Shown here: in pieces, positions 25,529 to 36,247 of the stretch
How positions within the stretch are numbered: position 1 is the stretch's first letter
Layout of the letters: each line of letters starts with the position of its first letter
DNA from: Syntrophomonadaceae bacterium
GTDB lineage: Bacteria; Bacillota; PH28-bin88
Assembly: GCA_018333865.1 (NCBI GenBank)
Contig: JAGXSE010000057.1
Location: 41,792 to 105,791 of the forward strand
Direction: 5' to 3'
Length of the DNA stretch: 64,000 nt
Position numbers and translations under genes: made by a program
The notes under the pieces: generated by a model
The model's input: only the letters and a program-made list of their open reading frames with translations
The model's database searches: none
What the model was told of the DNA's origin: nothing

Positions 25529-25534
25529 TATAAT
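25529..25534 (+). promoter_or_regulatory. Possible -10 box for the relict antitoxin gene
   Basis: A TATAAT lies about 50 bp upstream of the plus-strand antitoxin start. The upstream hexamer TTTAGT at an 18-bp distance is a poor -35 match. Confidence 0.3.
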
Positions 25535-25584
25535 ATGCCCAAGTAAGGAATGTAAAGATAAAGAGAAAGAAAGGAGTTTTGGAT

Positions 25585-25862
25585 ATGGAAGTCGCTAGGA
25601 TTACATCAAAAGGTCAAATAACGATACGGGTCCAAATCAGAAAAAAGCCGAATCTAAAAGAAAGCGATAAAATAATATTTTTGGAACAGGACGGCAGGAT
25701 ATATTTCGAAAACGCTGCCTTATTGGCATTTAAAAGGATGCAGGACGCAATGGCAGGTGAAGCTCAAAAAGCAGGCTATAATTCCCAGAAGAAATGAATG
25801 AACTTGTTGTGAAGGAAATAAGAAAAGAGATGTGGGAAGAACGATATGCGAATAATGTTTGA
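25585..25862 (+). pseudogene. AbrB/MazE-type antitoxin, frameshifted near the C-terminus
   Basis: The N-terminal SpoVT-AbrB DNA-binding domain is clear (MEVARITSKGQITI, IRKKPNLKESDKIIFLEQDG), followed by FENAALLAF. The open frame stops at 25797 after NSQKK. The usual antitoxin C-terminus continues at once in another frame (EEMNELVVKEIRKEMWEERY), ending at a TGA at 25860-25862 that overlaps the toxin start. A single-base indel near 25783 would join the parts. AAAGGAG lies eight bases before the ATG at 25585. A shortened DNA-binding protein of 70 residues could still be made. Confidence 0.75.
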
Positions 25863-25914
25863 TACCAGTGTCTTAATTTCCCTTATCTTCTTCCCATCGG
25901 CACAGATTATTTAG
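25846..25914 (+). pseudogene. Truncated PIN-domain toxin remnant
   Basis: The first residues, MRIMFDTSVLISLIFFPSA, match the start of PIN-domain (VapC-like) RNase toxins, including the first catalytic Asp. The frame then stops at TAG (25912-25914), five bases before a fragment of the dispersed structured repeat. The remaining 100 or more residues of such toxins are missing, so it cannot be active. The start overlaps the restored antitoxin frame, the usual arrangement of these pairs. Confidence 0.7.
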
Positions 25915-25918
25915 TGCC

Positions 25919-25961
25919 GTGGGGGTAGAAATCCCCCTCTGAAGCCAAGACCCAGTTGAAC
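25919..25961. repeat. Fragment of the structured repeat (3' arm and tip)
   Basis: These 43 nt match the GGGGG/CCCCC tip and one arm of stem 1 of repeat copy 1 (10895-10937) with one mismatch. The second arm and stem 2 are absent. It abuts the truncated toxin remnant, which suggests it arrived with the event that cut the toxin gene. Confidence 0.8.
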
Positions 25962-26162
25962 CTTGTACATCATCGGCAAGTACGAAGAAGTTTTTCCAGG
26001 TTAAAGCCTGTGTTTTTTTCTGGCTTGCATCAAAAATCAGCTGCGCATTATGCTAAAAAAGCAGTTTTCGGTCAGCCATGGCGAAGCGATGCTGTCTATG
26101 TGCCAGGTCTTGATCCTGTTGAACATGCCTTCCTTTGCCAGACATACAGCCGTCCCTAAAAT
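25962..26162. other. Intergenic stretch without recognisable gene
   Basis: About 200 bp follow the repeat fragment. Short frames exist on both strands but none has a ribosome-binding site or family resemblance. It may be decayed remains of the toxin gene or of an insertion. Confidence 0.5.
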
Positions 26163-26191
26163 TTTTGAGCGCAGATAGACTGCGCTCAAAA
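26163..26191 (-). terminator. Rho-independent terminator, possibly bidirectional
   Basis: A perfect 12-bp stem, TTTTGAGCGCAG with CTGCGCTCAAAA, encloses a 5-nt loop 16 bp after the stop of the hypothetical gene at 26207. The A/T ends provide U-runs in both directions. It would end transcription of the FloA/NfeD group. Confidence 0.85.
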
Positions 26192-26206
26192 GTATTTTCT
26201 TGTAAT

Positions 26207-26743
26207 CTAAATAGCCTTTCTGCTGGCAAGAGGATAGCCAAACCGGCGCCGGGCACGGGGAGGCTGCAGAATTTCTGCCATGACAATTCCCCGGGTCCAA
26301 TCTTCGGTTGAAAAGCCTGTAAATAAAGCTGGAGTTATGTTAGCCGGAACTGATACCTCTTCAAAGACTCTTGATCGCCAATCAGAGACTGGGTAATCTT
26401 TCGGTATGTCCTTGACCAGCGCAGCAACTAGTTTTTCTTTGGCCTGATCAGCTTTGGGCGGGGAGTAAACTTCCCGGCGTTCGTCGTCTTCTTCCTCCTC
26501 CAGTTCCCAGGGCAGTTCCCAGGGTAAAGGCTCCGGAAGCACTGGCGGTTCTTCCCGCTCATGGACTTCGGGTTTTTGGTTGCCCCAAGGCGAGGGCAAT
26601 TCCCTAGCGGGTGCAGTTTCTGCGGGCTTTCCGGGCACACGCTGCCGTTCTGCCTGCTCCCTAGCTTGCTGTTTCCGCTTTTTATCAGCCATAGACTGCA
26701 GGATCAGGAACCCGATAAAGAACAAAACAGCTAGAAAATCCAA
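26207..26743 (-). CDS. Hypothetical membrane-anchored acidic protein next to floA
   Basis: No family is recognised in these 178 residues. Residues 1-17 form one hydrophobic helix (MDFLAVLFFIGFLILQ). A basic stretch (KKRKQQAREQAERQR) follows, then a Pro/Glu-rich, strongly acidic middle (PWELPWELEEEEDDERRE, about residues 74-92) that is probably disordered, and a more ordered C-terminal part. The basic residues after the helix suggest the bulk is cytoplasmic. It is the last gene of a run with floA and the NfeD-type gene, with a terminator after it. A role in the flotillin/NfeD membrane assembly is only a suggestion from position. Confidence 0.75.
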   Translation of the reverse strand: MDFLAVLFFIGFLILQSMADKKRKQQAREQAERQRVPGKPAETAPARELPSPWGNQKPEVHEREEPPVLPEPLPWELPWELEEEEDDERREVYSPPKADQAKEKLVAALVKDIPKDYPVSDWRSRVFEEVSVPANITPALFTGFSTEDWTRGIVMAEILQPPRARRRFGYPLASRKAI

Positions 26744-26776
26744 AGGGCATCACCCCTTATCACCAGGTATAACCTG

Positions 26777-27799
26777 TTATTTTTTGTTTTTATTATCCTC
26801 GGCCAAGGTGCTTTGGTCCCTATAATCTACCTGGCCTGCTTTGGCGATATTATCCCGCATTTGCGTGTCAGCAATAATATTTTGCATGTTGTAATAGTCC
26901 ATTACGCCTAACTTGCCTTCCCGCAAAGCCGATGCCATGGCCCGCGGCACTTCGGCTTCGGCTTCCACCACTTTGGCCCGCATTTCCTGCACGGCCGCCT
27001 TCATTTCTTGTTCCCTGGCGACAGCCATCGCCCGCCGCTCCTCGGCTTTGGCCTGGGCGATCTTCTTGTCGGCTTCCGCCTGGTCAATTTGCAGGTGAGC
27101 CCCGATGTTTCTGCCCACATCCACATCGGCAATGTCAATAGAAAGGATTTCAAAGGCAGTACCTGCATCAAGGCCTTTATCCAATACTGTCCGGGATATA
27201 CGATCCGGGTTTTCTAAAACTTCTTTATGGGATTCCGCAGAACCAACGGTTGTAACAATACCTTCGCCAACCCTGGCTATAATGGTCTCTTGGCCCGCGC
27301 CGCCAACCAGGCGCCCGATATTGGCCCGCACCGTCACCCGGGCCCTCGCTTTGACCTCGATTCCGTCTTTGGCTACTGCAGCTATGACAGGAGTTTCAAT
27401 CACTTTGGGGTTAACGCTCATTTGCACTGCTTCCAATACGTTTCGGCCGGCCAGGTCGATAGCGGCCGCCCGCTCAAAGGGCAGCGGTATGTTTGCCCGT
27501 TCGGCAGCAATCAGGGCATCTACTACCCGATCCACATTGCCGCCGGCAAGGTAATGAGCCTCGAGCTGGTTTACGTCAGCAGGCAGCCCGGCTTTGTCGG
27601 CCTTAATTAAAGAGTTGACGATCTTAGCAGGGACAACCCGTCTAAGACGCATCCCGATCAAAGTAAAAATGCCCACTTTCACACCAGCAGCCAGGGCTGA
27701 GATCCAGAGCCCGATGGGGATAAAACTGAAAATAAACAACACAAACAATAGAGCAACCACAAAAAGGATCAACGCAGATAAACTAGCCAGATCGATCAT
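26777..27799 (-). CDS. floA: Flotillin-like protein FloA (YqfA family)
   Basis: This 340-residue SPFH/flotillin-like membrane scaffold organises functional membrane microdomains. An N-terminal hydrophobic region, about residues 5-50, is followed by the FloA core ([58 protein letters not shown]). A long coiled-coil-forming segment rich in Glu/Ala comes next ([20 protein letters not shown] and onward). Length matches the family. It lies between an NfeD-type gene and an uncharacterised gene; FloA-NfeD neighbours are a recurrent pair (yqeZ-yqfA in Bacillus). No lone ORF features look abnormal. Confidence 0.95.
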   Translation of the reverse strand: MIDLASLSALILFVVALLFVLFIFSFIPIGLWISALAAGVKVGIFTLIGMRLRRVVPAKIVNSLIKADKAGLPADVNQLEAHYLAGGNVDRVVDALIAAERANIPLPFERAAAIDLAGRNVLEAVQMSVNPKVIETPVIAAVAKDGIEVKARARVTVRANIGRLVGGAGQETIIARVGEGIVTTVGSAESHKEVLENPDRISRTVLDKGLDAGTAFEILSIDIADVDVGRNIGAHLQIDQAEADKKIAQAKAEERRAMAVAREQEMKAAVQEMRAKVVEAEAEVPRAMASALREGKLGVMDYYNMQNIIADTQMRDNIAKAGQVDYRDQSTLAEDNKNKK

Positions 27800-27857
27800 T
27801 TAAAATACAAACCTCCCCTTATTTTAATTTTTCATTGCTGTCCCTATATAAAGACGC

Positions 27858-29189
27858 TTAGTCCCTGGATTTACGCACTATTATGCGAATACCTTCCACC
27901 TTATCCACCTGTACTTTTGTGTCTGCCGGGATAAAACTGCCCTCCGCCACTACATCTAATCTTTCGCCGCTTTCCAATTCCATGGTGCCGGCTGGCCGAA
28001 GGGGTGTGACAGCAATGCCTTTACGCCCGACATAGCCTACCAGGTTACTTTCGGGAGCTATATAGCCGGCCTGATTTTCTTGCCTGAGAGACAAAATCAG
28101 CCTGCTCCAAACCCGGCGGGTAGGCAGATACTTAATACTGAAGGCCAGTAACACTATCGTGCTGATCAAGGCAATCACTATTGAAACAATAGCCTGATGA
28201 GTTGTTGGCGCCGTTATAAACACGCTGGTCAATAGCGCCCCCAAACCTAAAACACCGGCAAACCCAAGCCCAGGGGTAACAAAAATTTCCACTGCTAATA
28301 ATAGTATGCCCAAAAGGAACAACACCAAAGACTCCCACCCTGCTAAACCGGCAGCAATATGGCCGGCAAAATAAACCGCGAAAGAGATTAGACCGATTAT
28401 ACCCGGAAAACCAAGGCCTGGGGAGTATAGCTCCATTATAAGACCGGCGAAGCCGAGGGTTAACAGAATAGGACCGACATAAGGGCCGGTTATCCAACGG
28501 GCCAAGGTTTCTGCCGGGCTTGGTTTTAAAACCACCACCCGGGCTCCTTCCAGACCTAAAAATTTAAGCACTTCTTGCCGGGTGGAAAGTACCTCATCGA
28601 TCATTTTGTGTTCCAGGGCCTTGGTATCGGTTAAAGTCAAGAGCTTGCCGGCTGCGATCAGGCCCGGAATTTCGATATCGGTATCCGCCATGGCGGCAGC
28701 AATTTTTGGATCCCGGCCATTTGCCGATGCTGCAGCCTGTAGCTGGCCAACCCAATAAGAAAGGGTTTTTTCATCAGCCCTTTGCATGCCCATCAGCTGA
28801 GGTTCTGCCGCTCCCATGGTGGTTCCGGGCATCATCACCAGCTTTTCCGCTGTCAGCGCGATCAGGGTGCCTGCGGAAATAGCCCCGCCTGTAACAAAGG
28901 CTGCCGTTGGGATTTCTGCTTTTCTCATGAGGCTGCTGATGTCCACAGCCGCATTTAAAAATCCTCCCGGAGTGTCGATTTCCATCAGGATGTGGTCGAC
29001 ACCAAGCTGTTCAGCCTCTTTGTAGGTCCGCTGCAAGAATTTGACCAAACCCACATCAATAGGGCCAGTCACCGGCACTACCCAAACAACTTTACCAGGT
29101 GCAGTATGACCTGGCAGCTCCAATGCAGCCAGACAAATCAATATCATTATTAAAAGGGTCAATATTTGCCGCCGACGATTTTTGGGCAT
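27858..29189 (-). CDS. NfeD-family membrane serine protease (YqeZ-like, ClpP-class)
   Basis: These 443 residues are a long NfeD protein: an N-terminal signal or anchor helix, a ClpP/SppA-like protease domain (about residues 35-215) and transmembrane helices between about 230 and 345. A C-terminal OB-fold NfeD domain (about 370-440) follows. The nucleophile serine is in VTGGAISAGTL and the basic residue probably lies in the MGAAEPQLMG-to-MADTDI stretch; TPGG is the usual substrate-binding loop. Such proteins act with flotillins or stomatins. ATG at 29189 follows AGAGG by eight bases; a GTG three codons earlier is on the ribosome-binding site. It is followed by floA after 58 bp. Confidence 0.92.
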   Translation of the reverse strand: MPKNRRRQILTLLIMILICLAALELPGHTAPGKVVWVVPVTGPIDVGLVKFLQRTYKEAEQLGVDHILMEIDTPGGFLNAAVDISSLMRKAEIPTAAFVTGGAISAGTLIALTAEKLVMMPGTTMGAAEPQLMGMQRADEKTLSYWVGQLQAAASANGRDPKIAAAMADTDIEIPGLIAAGKLLTLTDTKALEHKMIDEVLSTRQEVLKFLGLEGARVVVLKPSPAETLARWITGPYVGPILLTLGFAGLIMELYSPGLGFPGIIGLISFAVYFAGHIAAGLAGWESLVLFLLGILLLAVEIFVTPGLGFAGVLGLGALLTSVFITAPTTHQAIVSIVIALISTIVLLAFSIKYLPTRRVWSRLILSLRQENQAGYIAPESNLVGYVGRKGIAVTPLRPAGTMELESGERLDVVAEGSFIPADTKVQVDKVEGIRIIVRKSRD

Positions 29190-29254
29190 TTGCCACACCT
29201 CTTTAATGCACGTAGGAAAATATTATTTAGAAAACAATTTGCATTATGAACCAA

Positions 29255-29278
29255 CAGCCTAGCATGCATACTAGGCTG
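29255..29278 (-). terminator. Hairpin downstream of rpsU
   Basis: CAGCCTAG and CTAGGCTG arms form a perfect 8-bp stem around an 8-nt loop, about 100 nt after the rpsU stop. Only a broken T-run follows, so it is a weak terminator candidate. Confidence 0.4.
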
Positions 29279-29380
29279 TCGAAAATCAGGCCTCATTTCT
29301 TCGGCCTTGCCCTCACAGGCATAGTTTGCAGTTAGAATACTGGGACACACATGGGAAAAGACCTGAGGGTAGGGGATATG

Positions 29381-29557
29381 CTAGTTCCACTTGCGTTTTC
29401 TTGCCGCTTCAGACTTCTTCTTTCTTTTAACGCTAGGCTTCTCGTAGTGCTCTCTTTTCCGCACCTCTGATAAAACACCAGCTTTTTGGCAAGTCCGTTT
29501 AAATCTCCTTAAAGCGCTGTCCAGTGTTTCATTTTTGCCTACCTTAATTTCACTCAA
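29381..29557 (-). CDS. rpsU: 30S ribosomal protein S21
   Basis: This 58-residue basic protein of the small ribosomal subunit is involved in initiation. The translation begins [19 protein letters not shown], continues with [20 protein letters not shown] and ends in a run of Lys/Arg, the typical S21 layout and length. It starts with TTG at 29557, preceded by GGAGGGAGG. It has its own promoter (29638-29667) and follows the HIT gene; rpsU next to HIT and mtaB is common in clostridia. Confidence 0.95.
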   Translation of the reverse strand: MSEIKVGKNETLDSALRRFKRTCQKAGVLSEVRKREHYEKPSVKRKKKSEAARKRKWN

Positions 29558-29637
29558 CCCCGTTTCCCTCCCTCCGCTGCCTACCTAGGCCAGCCCGGTA
29601 AGGGCAAACCCAGTTAACAGATAAGTACACACGCTAA

Positions 29638-29667
29638 ATTATACTATAGAGCCTTGACCACCGTCAA
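29638..29667 (-). promoter_or_regulatory. Sigma-A type promoter for rpsU
   Basis: On the minus strand TTGACG (29662-29667), an 18-bp spacer and a perfect TATAAT (29638-29643) lie about 80 nt upstream of the rpsU start. Confidence 0.65.
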
Positions 29668-29695
29668 CCCTAGGTCTCTTGGACTTTGATCCTCT

Positions 29696-30037
29696 TTAGC
29701 CAAGACCCCGCATTTGCCTTCCTCCTAACAAGTGGAAGTGAACGTGATAAATTACCTGGCCGCCGTCCTCCTTACAGTTGATAACCAGCCGGAAACCCTT
29801 ATCAGCAATGCCTGCTTTCTTTGCCACCTCTATTGCCACTAAATGAATATGGCCGATTAATGCTTGATCATCAGGGGTTAAGGCGGTTAAATCCGGGATA
29901 TGTTTTTTGGGAACAATGAGAATGTGCTCTGGCGCAACTGGATGAATATCTCTGAAAGCCATTACCAATTCATCTTCAAACACAATACTTGCGGGCAGTT
30001 CCTTGTTAATTATTTTACAAAAAAGACAATTATCCAA
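29696..30037 (-). CDS. HIT-family nucleotide hydrolase (HinT type)
   Basis: This 113-residue purine-nucleoside phosphoramidase-like hydrolase has the full histidine triad in HVHFHLLGG near the C-terminus and the zinc-type N-terminal motif CLFCKIINKELPA. The length is that of Hint proteins. TTG at 30037 follows GGGGAGGTG by a short spacer. It is 94 bp downstream of mtaB. The cellular substrate of bacterial HinT proteins is generally not known. Confidence 0.94.
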   Translation of the reverse strand: MDNCLFCKIINKELPASIVFEDELVMAFRDIHPVAPEHILIVPKKHIPDLTALTPDDQALIGHIHLVAIEVAKKAGIADKGFRLVINCKEDGGQVIYHVHFHLLGGRQMRGLG

Positions 30038-30116
30038 TCCTTCACCTCCCCTAAATAATATTCTCCAAATAGCTCCGCTACTAAAATGAGCCGGACCACA
30101 AATTATTCCTTGCTTA

Positions 30117-30137
30117 AACTGGGTCTTGGCTTCAGCC
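30117..30137. repeat. Fragment of the structured repeat at the mtaB stop
   Basis: These 21 nt are identical to one arm of stem 1 of the two-stem repeat in its preA-linked copy (minus strand of 18667-18687). The fragment spans the mtaB stop codon, much as copy 2 spans the preA stop. Confidence 0.65.
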
Positions 30138-31445
30138 TACCGGAGTACCGACAATATAACCCTCTTTGCGGATTTCCCGCAAGGTTACCGGAATAAGCTG
30201 TCCCCGTAAATTCTCGTCTCCGGGGAAAACAACCCTTAAGTAATTATCTGTGTGGCCTTCCCACAAACCCTTGCCTGAATCCTTTTCCTGTTCGACGAGT
30301 ACGGTTTTAACCTGACCGACAAAACCAGCCGCATATTGGCGCCATAACTCCTGAGCCAGCTTTAATAGGGCCTGGCTGCGCTTTTCCTTTTCCTTTGGGT
30401 CCACTTGAAGAGGAAATTTGGCTGCCGGGGTTTTGGCTTGCGGCGAAAACTTAAACACATGAATACCGGCAAAGGCCATTTCTTCGGCAAAGGCCAGGGT
30501 CCTGGCAAACTGGTCTTTTGTTTCTCCAGGGAAACCGGCAATGATGTCAGTAGTTACTGCGAGGCCGGGAAACACAAGGCGCAGCTTATCCAAAAGCTGA
30601 CGGTACTCTAGGGTAGTGTACCGGCGGCCCATCTTTTTTAAGACCTGGTCCTCCCCGCTTTGCAAAGGTATATGCAGGTGCGGGCAGATAACTTCGCTCT
30701 GGGATAGAGCTTCCAGCAATTCCGCATCAAATTCATTGGGATCAAGGGAACTCAGCCTGAGCCGGGACAAACCTTGAAGCCTGCTCAGATTTCGGATCAA
30801 TCCCGCCAGGGTGACCTTGCCCGGCAGATCCACCCCGTAGGAACCTAGATGAACCCCGGTCAGGACAATTTCCTGATAGCCCTTCTCAATTAAAGACAGG
30901 GCTTCTTTTTCAGCCGAGGCCGGTTCCCTGCTCCTTAAAGGGCCGCGGGCGTAAGGGACAATACAGTATGTGCAGAACTGGCGGCAGCCTTCCTGAATTT
31001 TCAAAAAGGCCCTGACCCGGTTACCTGCTACCATCGGGAGCTCCTCAAAAGATTCGCCCTGTTCAAGTTCCTGCACCAGGTTCATAGGAACTCGATCCTG
31101 GGCCACCTGCTCGACCAGTTCAACAATCCGCACCCTGTCCTGGGTGCCGATAATCAGGTCAACTCCCGGAATCCGGCAGATCTCCTCCGGGGAAACCTGG
31201 GCATAGCAGCCTGTTACTGCTACCACCGCCTCGGGGTTAGTCCGGACAGCCCGGCGGATCATTTGCCGCGATTTGCTGGAACCCAGGTGGGTAACGGTAC
31301 AGGTATGAACAACGTAAACATCTGCCGGCTGGTTAAAATCCACCAGCCGGTAACCCGCATCTGCAAAGAGCTTTGCTAAGGCCTCTGCTTCCTGCTGATT
31401 AACCTTACAGCCTAAAACATGTACAGCCGCAGTTTTAGCTGTCAA
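30132..31445 (-). CDS. mtaB: tRNA t6A37 methylthiotransferase MtaB
   Basis: This 437-residue radical-SAM enzyme adds the methylthio group to N6-threonylcarbamoyladenosine at position 37 of tRNAs, giving ms2t6A. The N-terminal UPF0004 domain has cluster cysteines in LGCKVNQQEAE, VHTCTVTHLGSSKSRQMIRR and VTGCYAQV. The radical-SAM motif is CRQFCTYCIVPYARG, and a C-terminal TRAM domain follows (about residues 370-435). TTG at 31445 lies eight bases after GGGAGG and overlaps the rsmE end by 11 bases, so the two are translated together. The MtaB rather than MiaB or RimO assignment rests on the CKVNQ-E start and absence of MiaB-specific features. Confidence 0.94.
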   Translation of the reverse strand: MTAKTAAVHVLGCKVNQQEAEALAKLFADAGYRLVDFNQPADVYVVHTCTVTHLGSSKSRQMIRRAVRTNPEAVVAVTGCYAQVSPEEICRIPGVDLIIGTQDRVRIVELVEQVAQDRVPMNLVQELEQGESFEELPMVAGNRVRAFLKIQEGCRQFCTYCIVPYARGPLRSREPASAEKEALSLIEKGYQEIVLTGVHLGSYGVDLPGKVTLAGLIRNLSRLQGLSRLRLSSLDPNEFDAELLEALSQSEVICPHLHIPLQSGEDQVLKKMGRRYTTLEYRQLLDKLRLVFPGLAVTTDIIAGFPGETKDQFARTLAFAEEMAFAGIHVFKFSPQAKTPAAKFPLQVDPKEKEKRSQALLKLAQELWRQYAAGFVGQVKTVLVEQEKDSGKGLWEGHTDNYLRVVFPGDENLRGQLIPVTLREIRKEGYIVGTPVG

Positions 31446-32196
31446 AAATTGTTCCTCCCAGATCGCCTAATTGGTACATCAAAATGGCCAAAACCGCCAG
31501 CCCTGCGGTTTCAGTGCGTAAAATCCGCGGCCCAAGGGAAACAGGAATTGCTCCTCTTTTTTGAGCAAGCCTCACTTCTTCTTCATCCCAGCCACCCTCC
31601 GGGCCAATAAAGACGGTAATTGGTTCCTTTGGCCCCTCGCCTTGAGCAATTACCTCTTTTAATGATCTCTGTTTTTCCCCTTCCCAAGGAATCAGGACCA
31701 GCCCGTGGGTGGGCAGATCACTAACAACGTGAGCAAAATCCCTCAGCGGTTCAACCCGGGGAACTGCAGTTCGCCCGCTCTGCTTGGCAGCTTCTTCCGC
31801 AATCCGCTGCCATCTTTCCTGGCGTTTTTCAGCCTTCGCTGATGCGAGGTTGACCACCGTCCGGCGGGTTCGCACCGGTATAACTACGCTTACTCCAAGC
31901 TCAGCGCTTTTTTCAATGATCAGGTCGAACTTATCCCCTTTTGGCAATCCCTGGACAAGAATAACTTTCAGGGGTGGTTCGGATGAGTCCTCCCGGCAAT
32001 CCTCCGCTACCACCTCCACTTTTTGCGGGGAAAGCGCAGTAAGCCTTGATTGCCAGGCCTTACCCAGACAGTCTACCAGCAAAATTGCTTCCCCAGGCTG
32101 CATCCGCAAGACCTTTCCGATATGGGTGGCATCTTGCCCGGTGATGGAGTATTTCTTTCCTGCATTAAGTTCTTCACTAATAAAAAAGCGCCGCAC
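31435..32196 (-). CDS. rsmE: 16S rRNA m3U1498 methyltransferase
   Basis: This 253-residue SPOUT-class methyltransferase modifies U1498 of 16S rRNA. The N-terminal PUA-like part starts MRRFFISEE and contains HIGKVLRMQPGEAI. The knotted SAM-binding end has FIGPEGGWDEEEV and LGPRILRTETAGLAVL, the diagnostic RsmE motifs. It starts four bases after the prmA stop and overlaps mtaB, inside the usual dnaJ-prmA-rsmE-mtaB order of clostridia. Confidence 0.96.
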   Translation of the reverse strand: MRRFFISEELNAGKKYSITGQDATHIGKVLRMQPGEAILLVDCLGKAWQSRLTALSPQKVEVVAEDCREDSSEPPLKVILVQGLPKGDKFDLIIEKSAELGVSVVIPVRTRRTVVNLASAKAEKRQERWQRIAEEAAKQSGRTAVPRVEPLRDFAHVVSDLPTHGLVLIPWEGEKQRSLKEVIAQGEGPKEPITVFIGPEGGWDEEEVRLAQKRGAIPVSLGPRILRTETAGLAVLAILMYQLGDLGGTIFDS

Positions 32197-32200
32197 CGCA

Positions 32201-33133
32201 TTACTCCTTCTGGCATACCATCGCTACCCATTCGTCCTGGTGGTCGATTTCGATGACGGCAAAACCTTCGCTTAACAAAGCCATTTGCACTTCCGCCAAA
32301 CGGTGGCGGATTATCCCCGAAACAATCAGGAAACCCCCGCTCGTAAGGCACTGGTGAGCCTGAGGCAACAAAAGCAATACCGGATCGGCAACAATATTTG
32401 CAACAATCAAGTCGGCATCGCATAACACCCCGGCTAACAGATCGGTTTCCTGAATCATGATTATTTCCGCTAAGCTGTTAGCAGCCGCGTTTTCCCGCGC
32501 AATTGCAGTGGCTAACGGATCAATATCGACCCCGGTAACCTGGCCAGCGCCTAATCTGGCAGCGGCAACAGCCAAGACACCGGACCCTGTTCCTACATCA
32601 ATAACCCTGGCGCCCGGTGTGATGTACCTTTCCAAAAAGCGAATGCACATGGCCGTGGTGGGGTGGGTTCCGGTTCCGAAGGCCATTCCCGGATCAAGCC
32701 AGACAATCAGATCATCTTCTGTTGGCTCATATTTTTGCCAGGCCGGAACGACCACAATCCTTTGCCCTACTCGTTCAGGGTGGTAAAAGGCTTTCCAAGA
32801 CTGGGACCACTCCTCCTCTGATATTTCGGTTAAGCTCAATTCTGCCATAAAACCAGGAAAATGTTCCTCCAGGGCCGCCAGCTGCATCTCAAGATAGCTA
32901 ATCCGGCAATCCAGGCTCGAGTTTAATGGCAGGTAGGCTTTTACAACTACATGTTCAGCTTCTAAAACGTCCGGGGAAATTTCAAAAGCCTCCCAGGCTG
33001 CTTCCGACAGGTAGCGGGCAATATCTTGCGGGTCCTGAATTACTACTCCCGCAGCGCCAACTTCGTAAAACAAATTGGCCACCGATTCGGCTGCCTCCTC
33101 TGAAGTCGCCACGGACAACTCCTGCCATCGCAC
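32201..33133 (-). CDS. prmA: Ribosomal protein L11 methyltransferase
   Basis: This 310-residue SAM-dependent enzyme methylates lysines of ribosomal protein L11. The C-terminal Rossmann domain has the SAM motif VIDVGTGSGVLAVAAARLG and the catalytic-region motif IVANIVADPV; the N-terminal substrate-recognition domain covers about residues 1-110. GTG at 33133 (VRWQELSV) follows AAGGAG by eight bases and matches the usual family N-terminus; an ATG-like upstream extension is unlike relatives. The gene is between dnaJ and rsmE. Confidence 0.95.
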   Translation of the reverse strand: MRWQELSVATSEEAAESVANLFYEVGAAGVVIQDPQDIARYLSEAAWEAFEISPDVLEAEHVVVKAYLPLNSSLDCRISYLEMQLAALEEHFPGFMAELSLTEISEEEWSQSWKAFYHPERVGQRIVVVPAWQKYEPTEDDLIVWLDPGMAFGTGTHPTTAMCIRFLERYITPGARVIDVGTGSGVLAVAAARLGAGQVTGVDIDPLATAIARENAAANSLAEIIMIQETDLLAGVLCDADLIVANIVADPVLLLLPQAHQCLTSGGFLIVSGIIRHRLAEVQMALLSEGFAVIEIDHQDEWVAMVCQKE

Positions 33134-33178
33134 GGCATCCACTCCTTGCACTGCCAAATAATCTCAAGATTTTTTACA

Positions 33179-34309
33179 CTAACCCATAAAGGCATCTTTC
33201 ATTTTTGTGAAAAAACCTTTATCTTTGCCATCATCGCCCTGTTTATGATGGATGTGCTGTTCCTTGCTCAAGGAACGGCCCAGCTCTGCTAACAGGTTTT
33301 TTTGTTTTTCCGTCAGTCTTACAGGGGTTTGCACTATTACTCTAACATGCTGGTCTCCGCGGCCATAACCCTTTAGTCTTGGTATTCCTTTTCCTTTTAA
33401 GCGGAACACCGCTCCTGTCTGAGTTCCTTCCGGGATTTTCATTTTGATTTTCCCATCCAGGGTAGGAACTTCAATTTCATCACCCAAGGCTGCCTGAACT
33501 ATGGAAACAGGCATGTCGCAAAGGACTTCGAACTCCCGGCGCTGAAAAACCGGATGGGGCTTAATAACAAGTTCAATAAAAAGATCTCCCGGCGGGCCGC
33601 CCATTTCACCAGCCTGCCCTTCCCCAGTTACCCTGAGGCGGGACCCTGTATCAACCCCCGGCGGGATCTTGATGTTGATCCGGCGGACACGTTTAACTTT
33701 ACCCTGGCCCCGACATTCCCCACAAGGGGTAGTAACCACTTTGCCGGTTCCATTGCACTGGGAACAGGTACGAATAGTCTGCATTTGGCCCAGCATGGTC
33801 CGCTGGGCTACCCGCACCTGGCCTGTGCCTTTACATCCAGGACAGGTTGAGGGATGGGTGCCCGGCGCGGCCCCCGAACCATGGCATTCGGGGCAGTTTT
33901 CCAGGCGGGGAACCTCTACGTGGGTATCCAGGCCAAATGCAGCCTCTTCAAAAGAAATGGCATATTCCATCTGCAAATCGGCGCCGCGACGCGGGCCTTT
34001 TCGTTGAGCACCGGCCATACCGCCGAAGAACATATCAAAGATATCGCCAAAACCGCCGGCAAAATCGCCAAAACCCTGGCCGTTAGCAGGATCTGTATGG
34101 CCAAACTGATTATAACGGGCCCTTTTCTCCGGATCAGACAGGACTTCATATGCTTCATTAATTTCTTTAAACTTGGTCTCGGCATCTTTATTGTCAGGAT
34201 TCAGATCTGGGTGGTACTTGCGGGCCAGCTGCCGGAAAGCCTTTTTAAGTTCAGCTTCACCGGCATCCCGGTTAACCCCCAGCACCTCGTAATAATCTCG
34301 TTTTTCCAA
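33179..34309 (-). CDS. dnaJ: Chaperone protein DnaJ
   Basis: This 376-residue Hsp40 stimulates DnaK ATPase and delivers substrates. The J domain (residues 1-70, YHPDLNPDN carrying HPD) and a Gly/Phe-rich linker are followed by four zinc-binding repeats ([32 protein letters not shown], about 138-205). Two substrate-binding beta domains and a dimerisation tail complete it. It is downstream of dnaK in the HrcA-controlled operon. Confidence 0.97.
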   Translation of the reverse strand: MEKRDYYEVLGVNRDAGEAELKKAFRQLARKYHPDLNPDNKDAETKFKEINEAYEVLSDPEKRARYNQFGHTDPANGQGFGDFAGGFGDIFDMFFGGMAGAQRKGPRRGADLQMEYAISFEEAAFGLDTHVEVPRLENCPECHGSGAAPGTHPSTCPGCKGTGQVRVAQRTMLGQMQTIRTCSQCNGTGKVVTTPCGECRGQGKVKRVRRINIKIPPGVDTGSRLRVTGEGQAGEMGGPPGDLFIELVIKPHPVFQRREFEVLCDMPVSIVQAALGDEIEVPTLDGKIKMKIPEGTQTGAVFRLKGKGIPRLKGYGRGDQHVRVIVQTPVRLTEKQKNLLAELGRSLSKEQHIHHKQGDDGKDKGFFTKMKDAFMG

Positions 34310-34358
34310 GGAGGATCACCCTCTTTTTGCCCGTCATTTTGTTACATCAAACCTATTG

Positions 34359-36206
<1,848 letters not shown>

Positions 36207-36247
36207 TCACAGTTATGTTATTCAAAGATATGTTATTCCATAGTACG

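Noticed and set aside
26037..26300. Minus-strand frames across the terminator and the end of the hypothetical gene
   Set aside because: They cross a strong terminator, overlap a better gene and match no family.
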